Assembly (NCBI RefSeq): GCF_001623525.1
Contig: NZ_CP015225.1
Location: 558,001-622,000 of the forward strand
Reading direction: 5' to 3'
From: Pseudomonas fluorescens
Lineage (GTDB): Bacteria; Pseudomonadota; Gammaproteobacteria; Pseudomonadales; Pseudomonadaceae
Length of the DNA: 64,000 bases
Each line of letters opens with the position of its first letter. Position 1 is the first letter of the stretch. Of this stretch, positions 58,158-64,000 are shown in pieces. The translations under genes were made by a program, and so were the position numbers. The notes beneath the pieces were generated by a model. That model did no database searches. It saw nothing but the letters and a program-made list of their open reading frames with translations, and had not been told where the DNA came from.

Positions 58158-58700
58158 TTATGCCTGCGCCGGATCATTCCAGCGCCTGAACCACCAGCGC
58201 ACCCGGGAGATTGGCTTGCCTTCGGCGTCCAGCGGCCGGCCGTCTTCGGCGTAGGCCTGGGCTGGTTCCAGCAGTTGGCCGTTGAGGTAGCGCGCTTCGA
58301 CCGCCGGGTTGCCGTTGGGGTGCAGGCGGCGATAGCGGCCGTCGCGCACGCCGTCGCGATAGACCTCGGCTTCGGCCAGTTGTCCGTCGGGAAAGTAGTT
58401 GTTCGCCTCGCCGTGCAGCAACCCGCGGCGATACGTGGCCTGGCGTTGCAACCCGCCTTCGGCCGCGTAGAAGCTCGCCACACCTTGCAGTTTGCCTTTC
58501 ACGAACGGCAGTACTGCCGAGACCTTGCCATTGGGGTGATACAGGGTGCTGGTGCCTTGCAGTTCACCTTGGCTGTAGTTGAGTTTTGCTTGCGGGCGTT
58601 GGGCTTCTTCGATCTGCAGCGGGCCGTCGAGCTGGCCGTCGACCAGTTGCCCGGTCAGTTGGCTGTCGCCACGTTCCACGTCGAGTCTCTTCGAGGCCAT
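58158..58700 (-). CDS. YwqK-like (MORN-repeat variant) protein linked to VgrG
   Basis: A 180-residue repeat protein. About six copies of a YxxGxLxGxxxxYxxxG unit can be seen: LNYSQGELQGTSTLYHPNGK, VKGKLQGVASFYAAEGGLQR, RRGLLHGEANNYFPDGQLAE, RDGVRDGRYRRLHPNGNPAV and the last LNGQLLEPAQAYAEDGRPLD. Such YwqK or MORN-like proteins are often annotated as antitoxins or accessory proteins beside toxin genes. It is 13 bases after vgrG and co-transcribed. It may be an adaptor or immunity-like factor; function not shown. Confidence 0.78.
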   Translation of the reverse strand: MASKRLDVERGDSQLTGQLVDGQLDGPLQIEEAQRPQAKLNYSQGELQGTSTLYHPNGKVSAVLPFVKGKLQGVASFYAAEGGLQRQATYRRGLLHGEANNYFPDGQLAEAEVYRDGVRDGRYRRLHPNGNPAVEARYLNGQLLEPAQAYAEDGRPLDAEGKPISRVRWWFRRWNDPAQA

Positions 58701-58713
58701 CGGTAGGTTCCTG

Positions 58714-60723
58714 TCAGTTGACCTTCACCAGGCCGCCCTTGATGGTCAGCATGCCGCCGCCGTCCACGGTCTGTTCGGCCGCCGCCTTGTTCACCAGGCT
58801 GATGCCGGCGTCATTGGTCAGGGTGGTGCCGGCTTTGTTTTCCAGCGAGGTACCGGCCTGGTTGCTCAGGGCTGTGCCGGCTTTCTGGCTGATGGACGTG
58901 CTGGCCTGGACGGCCAGGTCGGCGCCGCTCTTGATCGCGAAGCTGCCGCCGCTTTGCAGGGTCAGGGTGCCGCTGACCTTGATGGTCAGGTTGCCGTCCA
59001 CCGTCAGGCTGTAATTGCCAGTGACCTTGTGCTCGTAGTTGCCGCCGGTGCTGTGGGTCTGGTCCGAGCCCACGGTGACAGTGCGGGTGTCCTTCACATC
59101 GAGGCTGTCGCTGCCGGTCTGGATGGTCACGCTGCGCTTGCCTTTCTCCAGGGTCACGGTTTCGTCGCCATCCTTTACCGTACGGGTGCGGGCGTTCTGC
59201 ACTGTGAGGGTTTCGTCGTGACCGACGGTGGCGGTGGTGTCGTTGAGCACGTTGATGTTGAAGTCTTTCTGGGCCTGGAGAAACACCTCTTCGGCGTCCT
59301 TCTTGTCTTCGAAACGCAACTCGTTGAAACCGCCGCCGCCCTTGGACGATTGGGTCTTGATCCCGGACTGGGTCTGGTTCGCCGGCAGCGCGTAGGGCAG
59401 GGCATTGTCGCCGTTGTAGACGCAGCCGGTGACCAACGGACGGTCCGGGTCGCCGTCGATGAAGGTCACGATGACTTCCTGGCCGATGCGCGGCACGAAT
59501 TGCATGCCAAAGCCTTTGCCGCTCCACGGCAAGACCACGCGGACCCAGCACGATGACGTCTCGTCGTTCTTGCCGGTGCGGTCCCAGGGGAACTGCAATT
59601 TGATCCGGCCATATTCATCGGTCCAGATTTCTTCGCCGGCCTTGCCCACCACCAGCGCCGTCTGGGTGTACATGCGGGGTTTTGGCGTGAGGCGGGGCGG
59701 TCGATAGACCGTGGCCTTGGGGATCGCTTCGAAGCGGTTGCGATAGCTGTCGTGGCTGGCTTCGTGGCTGACCGAGGTCACGACCCAATCGATATTCAGC
59801 GTCGTGTCTTCATGGCCGGCGAGGGTGAACCAGTATCCCGGCACCAGCCAGCGGCAATCGCTTTCGCCGACAAAACGTTGCTCCTGGCTGCGCAGGCCGT
59901 CCACCCGCTGTTTGGTCAACGCGTCGCCCTGGGCCTTGGCGGTGTAGCCGCCCGGGTGTTCGTACACTGAACTTGGCCCGGCCACGGCTTCGGCCTGGCT
60001 GTAGAGCGATGTCGTTGGCGTGGTGAATTCATAGTCGGTCGCCTGGTAAACCCCGGCCACCGCTTGCAGGCACACTTGCCCGGAGCGGATGCCGTGCAGT
60101 TCGCGCTCGCCGATTCGCTGCCCGAGGTAGTTCACCGTCGGCCCGTTGGGAATCGGTGCGAAGGCGTCGTTGCTGTCGGCCAGGACCAGCGTGTGGGTGC
60201 CTTCCTCGTGGGTGAAAAACCAGAAGATCCCCTCTTCTTCCAACAGGCGCGAGACGAAGGCCAGGTCGGTTTCGCTGTACTGCACGCAGTATTCGCGCGG
60301 GGTGTAGCTGCCGGTGAGCTTGAGCTGGAAGTCGGTGAAACCATGGGCCTTGAAAATCGTGGTGACGATGTCCGAGGTGGCAAGGTTCTGGAATACGCGG
60401 TTGTTGCTGGCCAGGCTCAACCACCAGAGCCAGGGCCGGAGCAGGAGTTGATAACGTTCGGCGGTGGCGTCGGCCGGCAGTTGGCGGATTTCGGCCACCA
60501 ACCAATCCAGCGGGCGCAGCAAGGCGTCCTTGTGCAGCGTGGTGGTCACATGGCTGGCGACGGCTGTCGTGAGGTCCAGCGAGGCGCCGTCGTTGATGCC
60601 GTTGAGCATGTGCGAACCCAGGGCGTTGAGGCGTTCTTCGCCGGACAGCGATTCAGGGTACAGCGCCGACAGCGAGGTGGCGGTGAGGGAGAGGGTGGTG
60701 TTGCTGTCGGTGGAGCGGGGCAT
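58714..60723 (-). CDS. vgrG: Type VI secretion spike protein VgrG
   Basis: A 669-residue VgrG. N-terminal gp27-like region (about 1-330) with YPESLSGEERLNALGSHMLN, SDIVTTIFKAHGFTDFQLKL and REYCVQYSETDLAFVSRLLE. The gp5-like OB segment has GKAGEEIWTDEYGRIKLQFP and YNGDNALPYALPANQTQSGI. The C-terminal beta-helix (about 500-669) shows short repeats of the KAGTxLxNQAGTSLE type, ending in GGMLTIKGGLVKVN. No extra effector domain is attached. It trimerises to form the needle tip. Located between a small effector candidate and the YwqK-like gene. Confidence 0.93.
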   Translation of the reverse strand: MPRSTDSNTTLSLTATSLSALYPESLSGEERLNALGSHMLNGINDGASLDLTTAVASHVTTTLHKDALLRPLDWLVAEIRQLPADATAERYQLLLRPWLWWLSLASNNRVFQNLATSDIVTTIFKAHGFTDFQLKLTGSYTPREYCVQYSETDLAFVSRLLEEEGIFWFFTHEEGTHTLVLADSNDAFAPIPNGPTVNYLGQRIGERELHGIRSGQVCLQAVAGVYQATDYEFTTPTTSLYSQAEAVAGPSSVYEHPGGYTAKAQGDALTKQRVDGLRSQEQRFVGESDCRWLVPGYWFTLAGHEDTTLNIDWVVTSVSHEASHDSYRNRFEAIPKATVYRPPRLTPKPRMYTQTALVVGKAGEEIWTDEYGRIKLQFPWDRTGKNDETSSCWVRVVLPWSGKGFGMQFVPRIGQEVIVTFIDGDPDRPLVTGCVYNGDNALPYALPANQTQSGIKTQSSKGGGGFNELRFEDKKDAEEVFLQAQKDFNINVLNDTTATVGHDETLTVQNARTRTVKDGDETVTLEKGKRSVTIQTGSDSLDVKDTRTVTVGSDQTHSTGGNYEHKVTGNYSLTVDGNLTIKVSGTLTLQSGGSFAIKSGADLAVQASTSISQKAGTALSNQAGTSLENKAGTTLTNDAGISLVNKAAAEQTVDGGGMLTIKGGLVKVN

Positions 60724-60734
60724 TGAATGGCCTG

Positions 60735-61301
60735 CTACTGGTAATTCAATTCATGGATAACTTTATTGGCGTTTCCATTCTGGTAGTAGAAGTGCCACTT
60801 CGAAGTGAATGGCCAGTAGGTGGCGACATACTCGCCCCACAGGACGGCTTCGGCCCAAGGCCCTCCATGGGTGTAGGGGACCGCTCTTTGGATTGCGGGG
60901 ACATTGTATTTATCCGACGGCAGCAGCCAGGAAACATTGGTGCCATAGCGGAAAAGGTCATCCTGGGATAAGACCGGATTCTGATTGCCCGTGGTGTATA
61001 GATTGTAGTGTCGAACCCTGATGAACCCGCCGAAGTTCTGGATTCCCACGCAACAGCCTGTCAGGTTAGCAGTGAGGAACAGGAGTGGGTCGTTGCCCGT
61101 CGGGTTCGCAGGGAGGTCGACATAGAGTCCCGCGTCAGGATTCCACGGCAGGTAGTAGGCACGATGCGAGTTGCCGTCGGCCAACGCCAGCAAGTCTCGA
61201 TCGATATCAAGGCGCAGGTCGAAGCTGACGATGCCTGCGTGAGTATTGGCGAAGGTGGGACAAAGATGGCGCTTTTCCAGTTCAAGTCTTGCCTTCAGCA
61301 T
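60735..61301 (-). CDS. Candidate T6SS effector with CNF1-like deamidase motif
   Basis: A 188-residue protein encoded between clpV and vgrG, 42 bases after the first and 11 before the second. It contains L80-T-G-C83 followed by a hydrophobic stretch and histidine 98 (FIRVRH). In the Rho-deamidating toxin CNF1 the active-site L-S-G-C and histidine are also 15 residues apart. Related LSGC proteins (BLF1, CheD) deamidate glutamine. The rest looks beta-rich and tryptophan-rich, with no signal peptide. DNA is less GC-rich than flanking genes. GGAGGG precedes the start. No immunity gene is visible nearby, which would suit a eukaryote-directed effector. The assignment is motif-level inference; it could instead be an uncharacterised T6SS accessory protein. 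Confidence 0.55.
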   Translation of the reverse strand: MLKARLELEKRHLCPTFANTHAGIVSFDLRLDIDRDLLALADGNSHRAYYLPWNPDAGLYVDLPANPTGNDPLLFLTANLTGCCVGIQNFGGFIRVRHYNLYTTGNQNPVLSQDDLFRYGTNVSWLLPSDKYNVPAIQRAVPYTHGGPWAEAVLWGEYVATYWPFTSKWHFYYQNGNANKVIHELNYQ

Positions 61302-61343
61302 GGCAACGTTCCCTCCGTTGATCGAGAAAAAATACAGGGCAAA

Positions 61344-63887
61344 TCATTCCAACACCCACTCCGCCAACTTCCCCGTCACTTGCGTCATCAACACATTCTC
61401 GACATCCCGTGCCCCCGCCGCGCTGCACTTGGCCAACACAGCCTTGACGATCCCCGCATCGAATTCGAACTGCTTGCCCGTCGCAGCCTTGTAGCGCCCG
61501 CGCAATTTTTCCAGCTTCGCCAGCACAATCCCCTCCAGCGTCGCTTCATCCAGCGGTCGGTACGCCACCACGGTCATGCGCGCCAAAAACGCCGGGCGGA
61601 ACGCTTGCAGCAGCACTTTGTGCAAGGCTTCGTTGAAGGCGTCGCTGCCCAGTTGCGCGGTAGGCGTATCCAGCAACAGCTCAGCGCCGACGTTGCTGGT
61701 GGCGAGCATCACGGTGTTCTTGAAGTCCACCACCAGGCCGGTGCCGTCTTCCATCAGGCCTTTGTCGAAGACGTTGTAGAAGGCTTCGAGCACATCCGGG
61801 TGGGCCTTTTCGATTTCATCCAGCAGCACCACGGAATAGGGTTTGCGCCGCACCGCTTCGGTGAGCACGCCGCCGCTGCCGTAGCCGACGTAGCCGGGTG
61901 GGGCGCCTTTGAGTTGGCTGACGGTGTGGGCTTCCTGGTACTCCGAGAGGTTGATGCTGATCAGGTTGCGTTCACCGCCGTACAAGGCGTCGGCCAGGGC
62001 GTAGGCGGTTTCGGTCTTGCCCACGCCGGTGGGGCCCACCAGCAGGAACACCCCGACCGGTTTCTGTGGGTCGGTGAGGCCGGCGCGGTAGGCTTGCAGG
62101 CGTTGGGCAATGGTGTTCAGCGCCGTGCTCTGGCCCATGACCCGCTGGCCCATGCGCTGGCCGAGGGTGCGCACGGCGTGGGCTTCGTCGGCGAGCATCT
62201 TGCCCACCGGGATACCCGTCCAGCCGGCAATCACGGCGGCGACGGTCTTGCTGTCCACCTGTTCGGGCACCAGCGGATCGTCCTGGCGAATGGCATCGAG
62301 GCCGGCCTCCAGACGCAGCAGTTCGGCGGCCAAGTGGTCGATGCGGTTATCGATCTCGGTGTCGGCTTTTTCACTGTCGGCGCGTTCGCTCAGGGTAAGC
62401 AGTTCGCGTCGGGTGTCGAGCAATTCGCGCACGGCTTCGCGCTCTTCGCCCCAGCGGGTTTCCAGCTCGCGGATGGCTTGCACGTTGCTGGTCGATTCGG
62501 CTTCGAGCAGGGTGATGCGCTCGCGATGATCCAGCCCGGTGGCCTGTTCCCGGCGCAGGCGTTCGACCTCGTCCTTGAGGCTGTTCTGCCGATGGCGCAG
62601 GCTTTCCAGCGGCGGCGGCACGTCGTGCTGGCCGAGGGCGACCCGGGCGCAGGCGGTGTCGAGCACGCTGATGGCTTTGTCCGGCAACTGTCGCCCGGAG
62701 ATGTAGCGGTGGGACAGCTTCACCGCCTCGTGGATGGCCGCGTCCAGCACCTGCACGCCGTGGTGCTGTTCCAGTTTGCTCGCGACGCCGCGGAGCATTT
62801 CCACAGCGGTGAGTTCGTCCGGTTCTTCGACCTGCACCAGTTGGAAGCGGCGGGCCAGGGCCGGGTCTTTCTCGAAATATTTTTTGTACTCCAGCCAGGT
62901 CGTGGCGGCCAAGGTGCGCAGTTCGCCCCGGGCCAGGGCCGGCTTGAGCAGGTTGGCCGCGTCGCTGCCGCCTTCCGCACCGCCGGCGCCGATCAGCGTA
63001 TGGGCTTCGTCGATAAACAGGATGATCGGCTTTTCGGCACTGCGTACCGCGTCGATCACGCCTTTGAGGCGCTGTTCGAATTCACCTTTGACGCCGGCAC
63101 CGGCCTGCAACAGGCCCAGGTCGAGTACGCGCAGGGTGACTTCCTGCAACGACGGCGGCACATCCCCAGCGGCGATACGCAGGGCTAGGCCTTCCACCAC
63201 CGCAGTCTTGCCGACGCCGGGTGCGCCCACCAGGATCGGGTTGTTCTGCCGGCGCCGGAGCAGGATGTCGATGCACTGGCGGATCTCGCCGTCGCGACCG
63301 ACGATGGGGTCGATGCGCCCGGCCCGGGCGTCGGCGGTCAAGTCCTGGGTGTACTGGTCCAGCACCGGGTCTTGTTTCTGGGGAGGCTCGCCGGGTTTGG
63401 CCGGGCGCACGCCACCGACATGTTCACGGGAGCTTTCGGTCCACTCCAATAGGTGGGCGCGCAGGGCGTCGCGGGGAATGCGCAGCAACGACGAGGCGCT
63501 GTTGAGCAGCAGGCTGCGGCGCTCATCACGGTCCAGCAGGGCCAGCAGCAACAGCCCGGAGCGGATGCTGTCCAGGCCCAGTACGCTGGCCTGGACCACG
63601 GCGTCTTCCAACAGGCCGATGGTTTGCGCCGATAAGGCGGGTGTGCGGGTGCTGCCGGATTTGAACAGGTCCAGTGCCTTGTTGGTTTCCGTTGCCACCG
63701 CGTCACGCTCCAGACCGAAACGTGGCAGCAGGCAGGCAAAATCACCGCCCTCGATGTCGAGCAGTTCCAACAGCAGGTGCTCGATTTCCACGTAGTGGTG
63801 GCTGCGCTGCATGCAACGTTGCGCGGCCCGTTCCAGGGCGCGGCGGTTGTCCGGGTTGAGGCGTCCGATCAGGCTGGCCAGTTCCAT
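61344..63887 (-). CDS. clpV: Type VI secretion ATPase ClpV (TssH)
   Basis: An 847-residue AAA+ disaggregase that recycles contracted TssB/TssC sheaths. N-terminal double Clp-N domain begins MELASLIGRLNPDNRRALER. First ATPase: Walker A GAPGVGKTAVVEG, Walker B ILFIDEAHTLIG. A coiled middle region (about 395-510) follows. Second ATPase: Walker A GPTGVGKTETAYALADALYG, Walker B VVLLDEIEKAHPDVLEAFYN. ATG 63887 is used because the family starts MELASL; the frame continues 25 codons further into tssG. One base separates it from the tssG stop, matching the P. aeruginosa H1 order tssG-clpV-vgrG. Confidence 0.93.
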   Translation of the reverse strand: MELASLIGRLNPDNRRALERAAQRCMQRSHHYVEIEHLLLELLDIEGGDFACLLPRFGLERDAVATETNKALDLFKSGSTRTPALSAQTIGLLEDAVVQASVLGLDSIRSGLLLLALLDRDERRSLLLNSASSLLRIPRDALRAHLLEWTESSREHVGGVRPAKPGEPPQKQDPVLDQYTQDLTADARAGRIDPIVGRDGEIRQCIDILLRRRQNNPILVGAPGVGKTAVVEGLALRIAAGDVPPSLQEVTLRVLDLGLLQAGAGVKGEFEQRLKGVIDAVRSAEKPIILFIDEAHTLIGAGGAEGGSDAANLLKPALARGELRTLAATTWLEYKKYFEKDPALARRFQLVQVEEPDELTAVEMLRGVASKLEQHHGVQVLDAAIHEAVKLSHRYISGRQLPDKAISVLDTACARVALGQHDVPPPLESLRHRQNSLKDEVERLRREQATGLDHRERITLLEAESTSNVQAIRELETRWGEEREAVRELLDTRRELLTLSERADSEKADTEIDNRIDHLAAELLRLEAGLDAIRQDDPLVPEQVDSKTVAAVIAGWTGIPVGKMLADEAHAVRTLGQRMGQRVMGQSTALNTIAQRLQAYRAGLTDPQKPVGVFLLVGPTGVGKTETAYALADALYGGERNLISINLSEYQEAHTVSQLKGAPPGYVGYGSGGVLTEAVRRKPYSVVLLDEIEKAHPDVLEAFYNVFDKGLMEDGTGLVVDFKNTVMLATSNVGAELLLDTPTAQLGSDAFNEALHKVLLQAFRPAFLARMTVVAYRPLDEATLEGIVLAKLEKLRGRYKAATGKQFEFDAGIVKAVLAKCSAAGARDVENVLMTQVTGKLAEWVLE

Positions 63888-63888
63888 T

Positions 63889-64000
63889 TCAGGCAATCTC
63901 CGGCTGACGAAGGCGGGTTTCGATCCGTTGCACGGCGAGGGTTGGCTGGTGTTGCAGGCCACCGTTCCAGTTCAGCCGTGGCGCTGCCTGGCGGTCCAGT
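63889..64000 (-). CDS. tssG: Type VI baseplate subunit TssG, C-terminal end (partial)
   Basis: The last 36 codons of a minus-strand frame that runs off the window, reading APRLNWNGGLQHQP and ending RQPEIA with TGA at 63891-63889. A tryptophan after a basic stretch near the C-terminus is usual for TssG (ImpH/VasB), and tssG precedes clpV in H1-like clusters. Too short for firm identity on its own. Confidence 0.6.
   Translation of the reverse strand, partial: LDRQAAPRLNWNGGLQHQPTLAVQRIETRLRQPEIA

Noticed and set aside
58158..58700. YwqK-like gene as a classical antitoxin of a toxin-antitoxin pair
   Set aside because: Its partner in the operon is VgrG, no small toxin gene adjoins it, and the antitoxin label for this repeat family is weakly founded.
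61008..63188. A 726-codon open frame on the plus strand opposite clpV
   Set aside because: It is antisense to a gene with complete AAA+ motifs; long antisense frames are common in GC-rich DNA, and its translation is low-complexity without any motif.

Overview
The window looks like chromosomal DNA of a plant-associated Pseudomonas of the P. fluorescens complex. The evidence is GC-rich coding sequence, several families of paired intergenic palindromes (REP/REPIN-like, typical of this group), hydrogen cyanide synthase genes hcnABC, a fused MrpA/B antiporter and an H1-like type VI secretion gene order. Species cannot be fixed from the sequence alone. No rRNA, tRNA, CRISPR array, transposase or integrase was seen.

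Layout. 1-0.85 kb: an REP pair, then a multi-hairpin leader ahead of a small DUF6124-type gene. 1.1-4.6 kb: a RutR-like regulator followed by two tandem [rutR tail + mini-RHS toxin gene] units. 4.7-14.0 kb: reductive pyrimidine/hydantoin catabolism, with dihydropyrimidinase, PreT and PreA on the minus strand, and an NCS1 permease, an N-carbamoyl amidohydrolase and a PAS-LuxR regulator on the plus strand. 14.2-16.7 kb: a DUF1652 protein and a two-component system divergent from hcnABC (17.0-20.0 kb). The hcnA leader carries a candidate ANR box and Rsm-type GGA motifs. 20.3-36.7 kb: a glutathione transferase and a complete myo-inositol island (RpiR-type regulator, iolC-E-B-A-I-D-G, a second dehydrogenase and a three-gene ABC importer). 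37.0-43.0 kb: a DksA-like protein, a chemoreceptor and several small hypothetical genes, a ProX-like binding protein and a DUF3995 membrane protein. 43.0-49.8 kb: the multisubunit cation/proton antiporter operon, with its last gene's tail triplicated together with an REP pair. 50.0-57.3 kb: an EamA exporter with its divergent XRE-cupin regulator, an AT-rich orphan gene, an FAD enzyme with a duplicated tail, a Gfo/Idh/MocA oxidoreductase carrying inositol-type operators, and an SDR/phosphotransferase pair. 57.5-64.0 kb: a type VI secretion segment with a PAAR-like protein, a YwqK-like protein, VgrG, a small candidate effector, ClpV and the end of TssG.

The main points for a second look are these. 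(i) The small protein between clpV and vgrG has an L-T-G-C motif and a histidine 15 residues later, the spacing of the CNF1-type glutamine deamidase site, and no evident immunity gene. (ii) At three separate places the 3' end of a gene has been tandemly duplicated together with the element downstream of it (RHS toxin cassette or REP pair). (iii) A GGAA-N6-TTCC operator family links the inositol genes to a distant oxidoreductase at 54-55 kb. (iv) The structured leader at 258-481 looks able to form alternative pairings.
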